Positions 33,917-46,532 are shown, counted from the stretch's first letter. The stretch: 64,000 bases of DNA from Corythoichthys intestinalis (GCF_030265065.1 NC_080395.1:3913501-3977500), one strand, 5' to 3'. A program made the numbers and translations. Notes: generated by a model from the sequence alone, not told the origin.

Positions 33917-34905
33917 CAGGGGTGTCCAAACTTTTTGCAAAGGGGGCCAGATTTGGTGTGGTAAAAATGTGGAGGGCCGACCTTGGCTGACATCCATTAC
34001 GTAAAACTATTTAAGGAAATGTTCGCAAGCAATTTATGTGACACATTTGCTTTATTTTTTAAAAATTTTTTTGGTGCTGAAACGAATCGATTAACTCCAG
34101 TATTCGATTAAAGAAAAAAAGATTCAAATTAAGTTTTGCTGCTTCGAGTATAGGTTTAATTAAAGTGATACACTGCCCTCTAGCCTGCCTCATTTCACAT
34201 GGCTGAATCCAGCTGCTCCATGTTAAAACCAACATAAGCCAAGTTTTTTTTTTTTTTTTTTTTTTTGGATGTATTGGTATATTTAGCAGTTTTTTTTCTG
34301 TGTGTGGGAATATGTGCCATATGTCAAGAGCATTGTAAAAAAAAAAATTTTAAAAACGTTAGTATTTTATAGCATTTAAGCTAGCAGACATTTGCTATGT
34401 AAGTTAGCCATGGTTCTTTTGTCAATCCTTATTTTTTATACCGTTTGAGGCTCAGCTCAGGTATTTTAATTTTTCATGTTCCTTATCCGATTCCTCGATT
34501 ATTCGAACTAAATAGTTCATCGATTAATCGATTCGTCGTCTCTTTGCAAATGAGGCAGACAAAGCTGTTGCGTATTTTAGTGAAAAAAATAGTCCAATTT
34601 CCACCTATCCCTGAAGCGTCGGCCGTCGCAGTCAACAGTTTTTGTTGATTGTCGCCATTTTAGAAAATTGGGAGTAAAGGGTCACACGGGGTAATGTTGC
34701 TTAGAGTGCTGCTGCCTTTTAGCGGGTAAATGAGGAGCAGCATTTAGTGTGTAAGCTACTTCATATGCTGGCAGCAGTACTGCTGACCAATATATTATGT
34801 CTATGCGGGCCAGATGTTAATGATTATTACGGCAGAGGCTGGGGGCCGGATGAAATTGGACCGAGGGCCGCATTTGGCCCCCGGGCCGGACTTTGGACAT
34901 GTCTG
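33917..34905. mobile_element. hAT element (CAGGGGTGTCCAAAC family) nested in copy 2
   Basis: Tips CAGGGGTGTCCAAACTTTTT and GGACTTTGGACATGTCTG, duplication gtttagac (33909-33916 and 34906-34913). Copy 1 at 5360 shows the uninterrupted site. GGGCCG words mark both ends. No intact transposase. Confidence 0.88.
34076..34541. mobile_element. Possible further nested TIR element
   Basis: ACGAATCGATTAACTCCAG at the left and CGATTAATCGATTCGTCG at the right are inverted, and CAGGGGTGTCC-family sequence lies on both sides. No target duplication was confirmed. Confidence 0.4.
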
Positions 34906-35049
34906 GTTTAGACTAACTTAAAACTTAACTAGAACTTAAAAATGGCTTGACACAAATAGAAATTCAACTGAAAAACGTGGGAAAAAATCCTAACTTTTAA
35001 GTGATGTGTGTTATCAAGCGTAAAGGCATTTTTAGGTGTGTTTATATAA

Positions 35050-35972
35050 TATTTATGGCGGAAAACACACAGGTGACTTGAAGGTCCGCTCCGAGACCCC
35101 CAATTTAGCCAACTTTCAAAATTGTCCGATATGCATGTGTTATACATCACTGGAAAGCTTAAAATCTCAATTTTCTGGGTGAAGAAAAATTTTGAGCAGG
35201 AAGGCATTTTTTTTTTAAAATATTTTTTAAACAGCAAAACCCTATCTAGAGGTGGGAGCACGCGAGAACAGAATTACAGACGCCATGACTTTAACGAGTT
35301 ATTATCGCGTACTTACATTGTTTCGTTCCAAAAACTCCATGTAGCATGTATCACTGAGTGTCAAGACACATGCGCAGCCCATCTCTCCTCCAACCGCCCA
35401 GCAAAGGAGCCACCGTCCCCCCCCGGGACCCAGGGTGGTCCCCCGGGCCACCCACGCGCCCATCAACCGGCCTTCAGGGATGGCAGGAGGGGACGCATCA
35501 CCAACCCCACGCCTACACCCACCCCCGCCCGCCCACCCGGGCCACGAGCCACAGCCCCCCAACCGGCACGGCACGCCACGGGACCCCCAGCGGCCCACCA
35601 AGCCCCAGGCAAGGCAGGGTCCCCCGCCGGTGCAGGCGACACCCCGCTGATACGCCCAGCCAGAGAAGAGAGGGGAAGGCGGAGGCAGGAGAACGCCCAG
35701 GAACTGCCACGGGGCGATGCAAGATCGGAGACCCGACCCCCCAACCCACTCCCGCGGCCGGCAGCCGAGGCAGAGGGGAGGCCACACCCCGGGAGCCACG
35801 CCATATAGAAAAAGTGTGGGACCCACCTACCACCCTATTACTGTGGCTGCCAGGTTCCCGACTGGCAGCCATCACCCAGCACCGTGATGGGGGTGTGAGG
35901 GGAGGGTAGTGCAATGTATGCATTAAAATAGGAGAGCTTGGCTTGGGGCAGTGGGACCGCAGCATGGAGTTT
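35050..35972. repeat. Inserted composite: 22.7-kb-type repeat joined to the GC-rich repeat, copy 2
   Basis: 35067-35385 matches 22703-22997, and 35385-35800 matches the GC-rich repeat at 23981-24480. Here they are joined directly; at 22.7 kb about 1 kb separates them in the same order. Large open frames in several registers at 35122-35965 reflect GC-rich low-complexity sequence, not genes. Hosts bases of copy 2 on both sides. Confidence 0.6.
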
Positions 35973-36236
35973 CTGTCTAAAGGTTTTTTGAGTGAAAGCA
36001 GTGAATTAGTAATTTTTGTTTTATTCTAGTTACATCTGAGATGCAATTGTTGGCTGTTTTCAACAATATACATCAAAAATAAAGACATTGATTGACTGAA
36101 AATGATAAAATGTCTTGTTTTCTAATGTATATCTATAATTGCTCTTCACCTAAAAATATATTTGTTTTATCAGATTACTCGATAGAATTTTCAGTCGATT
36201 ACTCGATTACTAAAATATTCGATAGCTGCAGCCCTA

Positions 36237-37514
36237 TAAAAAAAGACCACATTTTTTAATAGCAAAATTAACAAAATTTCATACCAATGTTACGTTTTAT
36301 TTTTTATGAGAAAAAAATAAGGCTTACTATATGACCGTCATTTTGTTGGATGGGATTACTCCAACACAGACAACAATAATGTGCAGTAATTCAATTACTG
36401 TATTTCCTGGTGTTTTTAACACAAGAGGTAAGTAATTTAAGTGCAAACTTTCAATGTAAACATCTTATAAACAAAAAATATTAATTATATGCAGCAGCTC
36501 TTGAAAAAAAAAAAATTAAACCTGCTAGTGTTATCATAAATAAATAATAGATTATGCTTTACGACTGGTATAAGTGGAGGAATAAAAACATAGCATTTTA
36601 GACAGGTCAATAATCATCACTTTAACCTAATACACAGCAAAGTCATTCACTTATGCCCGTGCTTCCTCATTTTTGATTGCTCATCACTGTCCATATCATT
36701 TTTGAAGGGCAGATTTTTCTTGAGTAAAATCAACTAATCCACATGTTCATGTTTAAGCAGACTGCGTTTCGTGGAAACAATATGCCGCCCTTTCCAGCAT
36801 TGTAGTGGGTTATTTTTCAGGGTTAAAAATCACGATTTCTGTACCGCTCCACACTTCACACAAGCTCTGTCCCGTGCGAACAGATCTGGCTGCCTTCATC
36901 ACTTCCAAGTCCGACTTTTGTTTTCCTGGGTGCGTTGAAAATCTATCACAGCACGTCGCTGCCGTCGGTGATCACACTGTCCATTGTTTTAGCATGTTGC
37001 TTCGTTGCCACTACTAGTTTCGTTTTCGTTTTGGGCTGTGAAGAAAAAGCTACGCTGCGTGCGTTACAGTGGTTTCGTTAGCTCTCGCGTTGTTATGACA
37101 CGCCCGTGACGATCGGGTAATGACGGCGACTAATAGCGGTTCTGCCGAAATGCATGGGAAGTAACTTGTGGCAACCACGACTGTGAGTAGTGCTTGTCCA
37201 TATTATATCATGTGTGCGGTCTCGCTCTAAGTGTGCGCTGTGTGGTGAATGACGCGCACTTGTGTCATTCACTGAAAGACACAAGCGCAGCATGTGTAGT
37301 AAAAGCTAAATTATCATATTAAGCAATGCATTGAACTAGGCATTAGAAGCCGATTCTTGTGCTCACGATAGCCGAATTCTATCTCTACTATCGGTTCACT
37401 GAATATTTAATGGCTAATTACTGTCGAAGGGTAACTTTACTATCGATACATCTGTATCTCTCACCTGGAAAACCGGATATCCGGTCGTATCGGTTTATCG
37501 TTCTCAAGCTTAGT
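36237..37514. other. Unassigned stretch, probably interior of the interrupted hAT
   Basis: A/T-rich to mixed sequence with no gene. AGCCGATTCTTGTGCTCACG at 37347 resembles inner end sequence of the TAGGGTTGGGAATC hAT group. Confidence 0.35.
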
Positions 37515-37700
37515 GAATACCACCGGCTCTTCAACAAATCGCGCCTGGATGAAAGTCGCTTTCAGCGGTACACCCGACTGACCGTGGCCCAGTATGACGA
37601 CCTATTGTCTCGTTTTGGTCACTACATATCCCGGCAAGACACCAACTACAGGCTTGCCATCTCTGCTGGGGAATGCCTTGCCATCCTCTCCCTGATGTGA
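37515..37700 (+). pseudogene. PIF/Harbinger transposase (HARBI1-like) N-terminal fragment
   Basis: The frame reads EYHRLFNKSRLDESRFQRYT, RLTVAQYDDLLSRFG and HYISRQDTNYRLAISAGECL, the segment preceding the DDE nuclease in Harbinger transposases (compare FR.Y.RM....F..LL..V...I..QDT..R..I....RLA). It ends at a stop at 37698-37700. The catalytic domain and terminal repeats are absent. Confidence 0.7.
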
Positions 37701-38613
37701 GCAGACTTTCTGCCAACAACGCAACACGAGAAGCCATTACAGTGCGGGACGCTTTTTTTTTTTTTTTTTTTTTTTTTTTAATCTTTAAAAGTTCCGCATG
37801 CGGTGGCCGTATTACTTTTACAGACGAAAATGATGTTTTTATTACATGCACAACACTGGTCTCATATGGCCATTTTGTAATCACAACCGCATCTTACATT
37901 ACAACATGGCATTGGTTGAAAAATTCTATTGTTTTCGTACACAGCTCTTCAAAGAAAATTTAAGTTTGGTGACACGCAGTCGGGCTTCGCAGTTGTGTCA
38001 TCTTAGGCTGTGCTGAAAAGCGGAACCGCTTACTTCCCATTTTTCTGCTGTGGTTGCTGAACTTATTTCCCCATACAAGCTTGCACAATTACATCTGACA
38101 AAGCTGTCACAATTTATACTGATAGTGTCAGGAAAACGCGGGCAGGCAGGCGGTGTGGACCCAATTGCAGGGAAACTAAAGGCAGCCAGGGAGGTGGTGG
38201 TGATCTCAAAAAACGTTTTAATAATAACTAACAAAACACAAAGTACAACCAAAAGTAGTGATGGGTCCAGTGAAACTAATGCGCCGGCGCGCGTGGAGCA
38301 ACCCCTGCGTCAGTGCGCGTGTCACTACAAGAAAATCACGTGACTGACGTATGAACTCATTGAACTGAGTCGACACAGTCATTATGCGGCAAACTGGTTC
38401 AGAAGGAAGCACTTCTGTCAACGCGATGGAGCTGCTGAAACAATCCACATCTCGCTGGTTACTTCCTCGTTGTCTCCATGCTGTGGAAATGTACGTAACA
38501 CAGGGAAAACGCACTTGCCATCTTCCATTCAAAATACAATTAATTTTAAGGTAACTCTTAGTTTATTAGTGTGACGGGTACACGCGGGTCCGTCGTTTGC
38601 GGTGCGTGGAAAT
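37701..38613. other. Mixed stretch with a short retroelement-like fragment
   Basis: A 25-base poly-T run lies at 37754. 38128-38240 (GCAGGCAGGCGGTGTGGACC, CAATTGCAGGGAAACTAAAG) resembles a non-coding flank of fossil LTR elements in fish; treated as a fossil fragment of uncertain family. No gene was seen. Confidence 0.35.
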
Positions 38614-39984
38614 CACAGGCGGTTTTTCCTATGGGCAATGTTGGCGACCGCCCAGGGCGCAATCTATTTGGGGGCGCACAAGCGCCCTCGAGGAAAAAAA
38701 AAAAAAAATCCGCTTGTTTTGTAGACTAATACCGCTCATTTCCACGTCAAGTTAGTAGAGAGGGCGCTAGTGCGCCCCTTACTCAGAGGGGCCCCCGGAG
38801 GGCCAGTAGATTAGGCATTCAGAAATTTATCACACTCAGCTTACCCGCACTGTCAAAATTGAAAGTATTGAGTGTGATCAACTACCATGGAATTATTAAC
38901 AGAATAATTGTCAGTTCTATTTTCATTCCCAAAAAGTATTCATACATAAGTTCAGTCAATCAGATTTGACACTGTAAGTATGTGCAAATAATGGTTCCCT
39001 AAGTTCTTAAAGAAAAGTCTTTAGTGCAATACTCAATGGTGGTTTTCATAGGCCACCTCATTATTCATGTGACTACTTAAAGACGTGGTGATTTTTCCAA
39101 GAAAGTCTATTAATGGGTCTATCGTATTCCTCATTGAATACTCTATAAGAAAAATATACCATATATGCATCTAAAATAATCCTAAACGATTTTATTAGCA
39201 ATTTTAATACTCCTTTTAGCAAAGTTCCTTGGGTATGCGGTATGCCGCTGCGTACGTTCCCATAGCAACCAGTCCTGTTACGTCACAAGTGCTGCATATT
39301 CTGAGAACGAGAATAGGCGTAAATCAAACAGTAAATCCGAACTTTAAGATTTTTTTGGGTTGAATTTTAATCATATTTCACATCAATTAATATGATACAA
39401 AATAATAAATGCAAGTCTAGTATAGAAGCTCATGCAAAATTGTTTAGTACTTAATTAATTTCCTCTTGAGTTATTATTTTTATTTATTTACAATTTTTTT
39501 TGTATGTCTAATGATGTAAATATGTTGAGATGGTTATATTCTATGTGAACTAGTTGTTTGTATTATTTGTTATTTGTATGTTTTGTAGTGTTCAATAAAA
39601 AAAATTTTTTTTTTAATTTTTTAAAAAAAGAGAAAAAAGAATAGGCGTAAGCGTAAAGTGCGCATTTCGAGCAGAGGGGGCCACCCCACCTGTTTGAGGA
39701 TTAATCTGTGCGTCGATGAACGAATTTAAGTATTTCCTCTTCATTAAGTTAGAGCCGTTATCAGCGCGACCGTTTCGTGTTTTTCCTCTTACGTCGGCTG
39801 GTTGATCCCACTCGTTCTCGCCGCGTCGAGGAGAGCGTTCTTTACATTATATTCGCATTGCACATTTGCTTTAAGAGGGAAGGTGTTAGTTTAGCATCTT
39901 AAAATGATGTTGTAGATCCATATGAGTGTAAATTGCTTAGTTTTCGCCACTTTTATGGCCAAGATGACCGCACGCAGCGCGCAC

Positions 39985-41774
39985 TCGTGTTGTATCGGTC
40001 GCGAACGATTCATTCTTTTTGAACGAATTGTTTGGGTGAACAAGACCGAACTAATCACCATCTGCACTGATTCGTTCTATGAAGTTGCTGCTTGTTCGCT
40101 GCGTGGGAGGGCGTTGAGCAAGCGGCAGTGTCGTCTGACATCGCACACGACCAATCAGACGCCAGCCTCATCGCGGGCAGGGGAGGGAGCGGAAACAGAA
40201 TCAGGGCGTCTGTCACTCACTTCCACGTGTGGCCAATAAGCAGCCAGCGTACAGGCAGGGGGGAAAGACTGAGTTTGGTCACTTCCCGTTCAGTGATTTG
40301 GTCCTCCGGTTCCTGACCTAGCTTGCTGCTAACTTGACTTTCCAGTAATGACTATGCGGTGAACGAGTCATAAAATGAAAGGAAATGACTTTGTCACATA
40401 TTTGTTAAGTGTAGCCTATCAAATGCTGCTCAAACAGACAAAAACACCACACAAATCTAGCGAGCATGGTTTAGTGTACTACTTTTCTCAACAGATTCGG
40501 GACTACCCATGACGACATACTATCAAATTTACAGTAATTTAAAACACGGGTAGCTACGAGGCAAGCAAAAGCTGAGCTGCGGTCGCGTGACAACAGTGAA
40601 GAGGGCAGAGAACTGTCACTATATGGAGGCTTCATGGCAGCGATAATGACCTCATATGTGCACCGAAAAAAAGAATATTTAGTATGATCACCATAATACT
40701 GATTTGCAATGAAACTGTAAATACATGCCAATTTTTTCCGACTGTTTTATTTTTTTTTTTTCGTGTCAGAGCGTGTCGGTTGGTTTGACAAATTATGTTA
40801 ATCCGTCCATCATGTGCTACTCAAGCGCCCAAAAACAATGCACGCGGACACGGGAGATATGTCTACATTTTTCCTAACAGACTAATGAGAGTAGAAAGGC
40901 GACATCGTAAAAAGCAAACAATTATTTCTCGTCAGCATTTGATGATCTGAGATGCGGGGACGACAGGGGAGCTGACCGGATTATTTTATATATTAATACC
41001 AGTGCAAAAATTCAATACGATCATTTTAATACTGATTTGCAATTAACTGGCAAATATCAAAATTTAGTATTGTTTTTATTTAAGAGCAGCACATTTGACA
41101 ACTAGCTATTTACACTTTAGTTTTAACAATACTGACCAAAAATAATAGTGATGAGCATAAAAACAAAAATACAACAGAGCGAGAGGTAAATATGATGTGT
41201 TGGTCGTTCCATATTTAGAAATTAAACTTTCGATTTATTTTTATTTTCGTGACAGCAAGCATGCTGCTTTGGCTGGTAGGAGCAGCATTGTATATGTGAT
41301 CAAGAACATGCTAAAGAAAGTCCGTGCGCCCCCGACCCCAAACCCCCACAAAAGGAAACTGTTTAACCGTGTCCTAAATCGAAATGCAAGCACGAGCCAT
41401 GACTGAGCCCATAGAACTAGGACAGACGACGCGGAAGTTCTCCCTCGCTTTTGCAGCAGCGGGAGGGAGACGAGGTTGTCTGTGAAAGCAGAATGATATC
41501 GCCTGTCACTCATATCTGAAACTATGAGGAGCCTGTGTGCAAGAGAGGGAGGGACCAAGCAATGTCACTTCCCGTTCAATTATACCGCGAAGCGGTCTTT
41601 GGTGATTCGTTCGGCAACGTCACTTCCCGTTCACTAACCGAACAATTCATTTGGGCGGGGAGGGAGATGAGGGGGGCGAACGATTCGTTGAACGATTTGT
41701 TTGAACGAATCTTTTTACTGAACGAACCGGAATGGATTCGTTTACTCAAGTGAACGACAGATCCCGTCACTAGC
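39985..41774. mobile_element. GAACGAATC-type hAT-like sequence inside the larger element
   Basis: GAACGATTCATTCTTTTTGA at 40006 and GAACGATTCGTTGAACGA at 41677, with the terminal GAACGACAGATCCCGTCACTA ending at 41774, mark a family with GAACGA-rich ends. The left boundary is not resolved. Confidence 0.4.
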
Positions 41775-42225
41775 GCGCACTTGAACCCCCCCGGTGTTCA
41801 TTTTACTCCGCAAATATGTACGTCTGTCACGTGACTCAGAGTGAGAGTCAGTGGCGATCGGGCCTTTTTTTAATTGGCAAAATGAAGAGAAGTTATCCGT
41901 CTAGAAATGAAAAAAGGAAAAAAAAGCAGAAGAGGAGAAAAGGAAGCAAGACAGCGGTGAGTGTACTATGTTACTGTAGTTTTATGTCCTTATGAGTGTC
42001 CTAAAAAGCACTCTATGAGACTGAGGCGTGATTATACTTTTATTAAATATGCTATTGCTCCAAGTCCAACTGTTCCCCTTACTTGCACACGCTCAAAGGG
42101 CCCCATGTTGCTTGTTGCCTGGGGCCCCCTGGGACCCTTGCTACACCTCTGCCCTTTACTATCATGTCAACTGCTGCTGCTGAGAGTCGTGTGTGTCAGA
42201 AGAAAAGGCAGGGGGAGACGGGAGG

Positions 42226-42851
42226 TAGAGGTTAGATTTTGTGCCCGAACCCGAACCCGACCCGACCCGAATGTCGGGTCGGGTCGGGCCCACAATTTAA
42301 GCATTCACGTTCGGGTCAGGTCGGGTCGGGCCGCCATGCCGGACTAATAAATTATTTAAAAAAAAAAAAAAAAATGGAGAGCATGCTCTCTGTATTGCGC
42401 TTTTGCTTGTGCGTGTGCACGAACGCCGTGGCGCCGGCCGCTTTTTCTTCTTGTCCTCCCGCTGCACGGCCGAGGCGCCGCCCTCTCCTGTTCCCTCTCC
42501 TTGTCAGAGAGGCGCGTCCATGTGAGAACAATATCCCACACACTCAGAAATATGTTTAACAAACTTTCCCAGCGTTATTTCGTTGTGTGAATGCTTTGAT
42601 AATTCTAAAAAAAATATGTAGATTATTTAAACATTAAGAAAATTTGCTTTTTTTCTGCCAACTCGAAGAAATGAAAATAAATTGCTGCTGCTGCGTTTTT
42701 TCCGCGTCACTCAAAAGAAAAAAAAAAATCGGGTTTTTCGGGCTCGGGCCTGCAAATCTAGTTAAGTGATCGAGCTCGGGCCGGGTCGGGCCTCAATACC
42801 AGCGGGCCGTGTCGGGTCGGGCTGGATTTTTTAGGCCCGAACTAGGCTCTA
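42226..42851. mobile_element. GC-rich hAT element (GGGTCGGGTCGGG family), copy 1
   Basis: Tips TAGAGGTTAGATTTTG and CCGAACTAGGCTCTA, duplication acgggagg (42218-42225 and 42852-42859). Repeated CCCGACCCGA and GGGTCGGGCC runs give G-quadruplex potential. A second copy is at 48419-49558. Confidence 0.82.
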
Positions 42852-43114
42852 ACGGGAGGGGGATCAGCTGCTCGCAACTGCAGAGTGAGTCTCACTCTCA
42901 GAGGAAAAGCAAGGTGGGGTGCGGGGGATAGACTATTTTAATAAAATAACGTAAAAAACGTAACACATTCTTGTGCTTGATGTCGGCGGGGGGAGGGGGG
43001 GTTGGGTAGTTTGGAAGTCGGGGGCGCTGATGGTGTGGTTCGCCCAGGGCGCGAAAGTAGCCAGGACCGCCACTGGTGGAAATAACACATTTGATGCCTC
43101 CAAGAGGAGGCATT

Positions 43115-43195
43115 GGCAGTTAGTTTAGTGGTCAGAGCACTCACTTTTCGTCCTCGATGCGTCGTGCGCGCGGGTACGATGCCTGGTCTGAACGA
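43115..43195 (+). repeat. tRNA-like sequence (tRNA pseudogene or SINE head)
   Basis: TAGTTTAGTGGTCAGAGCAC resembles a Pol III A box region and GGGTACGATGCC a B box, at suitable spacing. Acceptor and anticodon stems do not pair cleanly, so a functional tRNA is unlikely. Confidence 0.35.
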
Positions 43196-43200
43196 ATTGA

Positions 43201-43717
43201 ACGGAGTGCGTCGCACGACGCGGCTCCAAAGTCAGCGGTTATATTATTAACGTTATTTTTTTTTGCAGGTGAAATTTGTACTTTCAACCAGTCATATACA
43301 AACATTAGCCACCTCCTGACTGCTGAAACATTATTGGGCCAAGCATTAGAATGAAGTTTCTGATAATCACAAAATAAACACAGGTATAGAGCCATTCCTT
43401 TACTTTCCCACAGTAGCCTTTTTGGTAATTTTTTAGAAATTGGTAATTAAAGGGTATTAAAACACTAAGGGACTGTGAGATATCAATAGAACCGTTATGT
43501 GGCAAGATAACAAATAATAATAAAATTAACAAAAAAATAAATCGCATTCATGAGCAATTATTGAAAATAGATCGAAAATTACGAACATTTCCGAAAGTAT
43601 TCCGGAAACAGCCGAACGTCATAACAAGGAAACGAAAGGTCAAGGCAGGTGCAATCGTTGTTTATCGACGAGAGAGTTGCGTTCGTTCGTGTTTTATCCA
43701 AAAAAAAAATCGCAAAA
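43201..43717. other. Stretch between tRNA-like sequence and THAP pseudogene
   Basis: A/T-rich with no gene. The last 60 bp (CGACGAGAGAGTTGCGTTCG) may be the original 5' UTR of the THAP gene copy. Confidence 0.35.
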
Positions 43718-44038
43718 ATGGTTCAAACCTGTCATGCTATGTGGTCTACAAATAGCCATTTGTCGCAATGTAGTACCCATGAGTTCTCGAACGCGAGAAA
43801 AAGAGCTGGACTACCCAGACAATGAGTAAAGTTCGTCCGTGCTAAGAGGGCTAATTTTGCAGACCCAGCCTCCGGCACGGTTTTGTGTGGTGCGCGTTTT
43901 ACACCTGAAAGCTATTCGAACTATGGACAAATGAAATCAGGTTTTGCTAAGAAATTGCTGATGAAAGCAGCCACCATACACGCGCAGCCACCGACATCAA
44001 GAAAGAGGACTGGCTCTGATGAAACCAACCCAGGCTAA
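43718..44038 (+). pseudogene. THAP-domain protein pseudogene
   Basis: From the ATG at 43718: MVQTCHAMWSTNSHLS, KRAGLPRQ, an in-frame TGA where the conserved THAP tryptophan codon (TGG) is expected, then VKFVRAKRANFADPASGT, VLCGARFTPESY and FAKKLLMKAA. The frame is otherwise kept for 106 codons to TAA. The second zinc Cys is lost (MWS for YGC) and the HF histidine is Arg (ARF). FTPESY and the DP..VLC spacing identify the family. A normal THAP-protein body does not follow. It is a decayed gene copy or exon. Confidence 0.72.
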
Positions 44039-44239
44039 CCAAAGGAGGGGAGCAGCCAAGCTCGAAATGGCCAGATATGGCCATAATAAAAACATATCAC
44101 ACATTGAATATAGGACTCGACACATGTATAAATTATCGCTCGTAAAATATATAGACCAAATCCTCGAATCCCATTCATATTTGTGTCTGTTGGCAGAGAG
44201 AAAACCTATGATAGCACTATAAATGATAACTAGGCCTGC

Positions 44240-46532
44240 AAGCAGGACTGAACGGGCCCTCGCACTTTGGCGCAACTTGGACGTCACACAGGTCGGGGTG
44301 GTGGCAGACAGCCCCCCTCTAATCTTCTAATGAGAACCTAAAATGCCTTAAACTCACCTCTTTTTTTGGGATGAGAAATTGTTTTGAGTTTGAGCATGCA
44401 ATGGCCACAAATTCTGCTGCCACTAGTTGGCGCTACAGAGTTGATGCAAATGACCACTACTGGACTCTTAAGGGTAAGACTATCACCCAGCATTGGAAGT
44501 TTGGAGCAGATATCATGTATATCTGCCAAGTTACGACTGTTCAAAATGTGTGGAGAGACAAAATGGTGACAGTCATTATCACTTTCCTGTTGGACCCTTC
44601 TGCTTCAACCAAACCTCAATCATTTTCATCAGGCATCTGAACACATGTCTGAAGGCTCCCCTTATGCAGGTTTGAGGTAGATTGATTTTTTTCCCGTTAG
44701 AGGAGTGTGTCCCGTAAAAAAGGGCATTTCCTGTTCCCACTAGGAGGCGCCAGGCACAATTGGTAAATTTTCAATCCAGTCCTGTTCAGGCTGGGATGCC
44801 TCACACACATGCCAGATTTAAAATAGATTGAACCTTGTATGAGGGAGTTATCAGTCATTTTCCGAATTCGGTGTTTTGGCGAAAAAATGGCCGAGTTTGG
44901 CCCCCCACCCAGGTCAGGCCCGTGAGTGAAAACACACCAATTTCATTTCTTAAAATTTCATATGCCTTGTGAACAGTCTCGCCAATTTTGAGGATGATCA
45001 AACTAATTCCCTCGGTGCCAAGTTCTCAAATGTGCACACTGTAAATCGATTAAAAATTTCACATTCAATTTCAAATACCCGATTTCCGGTAGGATTTGGA
45101 ATGTGTGTGCAAGAGAGTTATTGGTGCAGTTTTCCACAAGGTATCGACTCTCCGAATTTCATTACTCTAAGTTGAAAAAACATAAATGGAGAGGCCTTTT
45201 TGAAAAATTCAAGGGGGCGCCACTGAGCCATTTTGTTACAAATTTTCGTAACGTTGCAAGATTATCGAACGTTACGCAAAGCCGCATGAATGTGCAAATT
45301 TTGGTGAGTTTTCGTGCATGTTCAAGCCTCCAAATGTAAACTACTGTGAACCCATAAAAATTTCACCTTCGATCCAAAATACCCGATTTCCTGTTGGATT
45401 TGGAATATGGGTGCAAGAGGCTTTTTGGAGCAGTTTTGCATAATGTATGGACTCCCCAAATTTCATTGCTCTACGTTGAAAAAACCCAATAGGAAAGGCC
45501 TTTTTTAAAACTCCTTTCTGTCGCCACTAGTTGGCACTGCAGAGTTGATGCAAATGACCCCTACAAGACCCTTCAGGGTATGACTCTCAACAAGCACGGG
45601 AAGTTTGGCGCAGATATGTTGTATATCTGCTGAGTTATGACTGTTCAAAGTTTTTTGCGTGACAAATTGTTGATGGTCATTTTCACTTTCCTGTTTGGAC
45701 CCCTCCGCCTCAACGAAACCTCAATATTTTTCATCAGGCACCTGAACACAGGTCTTAAGCCTCCCCTTATGCAGGTTTGAGGTCAACAGATTTTTTTCCC
45801 TTGGAGGAGGAACCTGTCTCGTAAAAAAAAGGCATTTCCTGTTCTCACTAGAGGGCGCTAGGCCTAATGGGTAATATTTCAATGCACTCGTGTTAAGGGT
45901 GGGATACCGCACATACATGCCAAATATGAAAAAGATTGAACGTTGTGTCAAGGAACTATTAGTCATTTACTGAATTTGTCATTTTGCCGAAAAAATGGCC
46001 GACTTTGGCAACACGCCCAGGTCAGACCCATGAATGAAAACGCACCATTTTAAAAACTTAAGATCTCATATGTCTCCTGAACAGTCTCACCAATTTTGAA
46101 GATGATCCAACTAACTCCCTCGGCGAAAAGGTCTCAATTGTGCACCCTGTAAATCGCTAAAAATTTCATATTCGATCCAAAATAACCGATTTCCTGTTGG
46201 GTTTGGAATAAGTGTGTAAATGCTTTTTTGGAGTGGTTTTGGACAAGGTATAGACCCCTCAAATTTCATTGCTCTACGCTGACAGACCCTAATGTTATAG
46301 GCCAATTTTAAAATTTTAAGGGGGCGCCACTGAGTCATTTTGTTATGTTTTTTTGCAACATTGCAAAATTATCGAAATGTACAATTTTCTGCACGTATGT
46401 GCAAATTTTGGTGACTTTTCGTGCATGTTCAGGCCTCCAAATTGGCCGTTTTCATTTGCCCTGAAAAATTTTTTTTTTTTAAATCCTTTGCAAAACAATA
46501 GGGCCTTCGCACACTTAGTGCTCGGGCCCTAA
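44240..46532. repeat. Repetitive element with a 1.1-kb internal tandem duplication
   Basis: GCCACTAGTTGG recurs at 44419 and 45523, and the following ~800 bp align in order (GAGTTGATGCAAATGACC, CAGTCTCRCCAATTTTGA, GGGGGCGCCACTGAG). The period is about 1104 bp. The right tip CGCACACTTAGTGCTCGGGC and the left GGGCCCTCGCAC are common fish-repeat ends. A GGGCC hairpin precedes CCTAA at the right. Superfamily not determined. Confidence 0.75.

Larger units (their letters stand above)
33206..36236. mobile_element. hAT element (TAGRGCTG family), copy 2, with two later insertions
   Basis: Starts TAGAGCTGAAACGAATACTC and ends GATAGCTGCAGCCCTA. Flanks are near-matching A-rich 8-mers (taaaaaag / taaaaaaa). 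It aligns with 4632-5804 except for the insertions at 33917-34905 and about 35050-35972. About 1.1 kb without them. Confidence 0.82.
38614..43075. mobile_element. Large hAT-type element (GGCGGT..CGCCCAGGGCGC ends), 4.46 kb, with inserts
   Basis: Left tip CACAGGCGGTTTTTCC... CGCCCAGGGCGC and right tip GGTTCGCCCAGGGCGC...GGACCGCCACTG are inverted. The 8-bp duplication gtggaaat lies at 38606-38613 and 43076-43083. It contains the hAT at 42226-42851 and GAACGA-rich hAT-like sequence at 39985-41774. No intact transposase frame was found. Confidence 0.7.

Noticed and set aside
35122-35965. Long open frames of 110-228 codons in several registers
   Set aside because: They lie in a GC-rich, Pro/Arg/Gly-rich dispersed repeat that is open in many frames on both strands. 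No domain pattern, and the related copy at 24 kb has no matching frame.
43115-43195. Functional tRNA gene
   Set aside because: A- and B-box-like words are present but the cloverleaf stems do not pair; kept only as a tRNA-like repeat.
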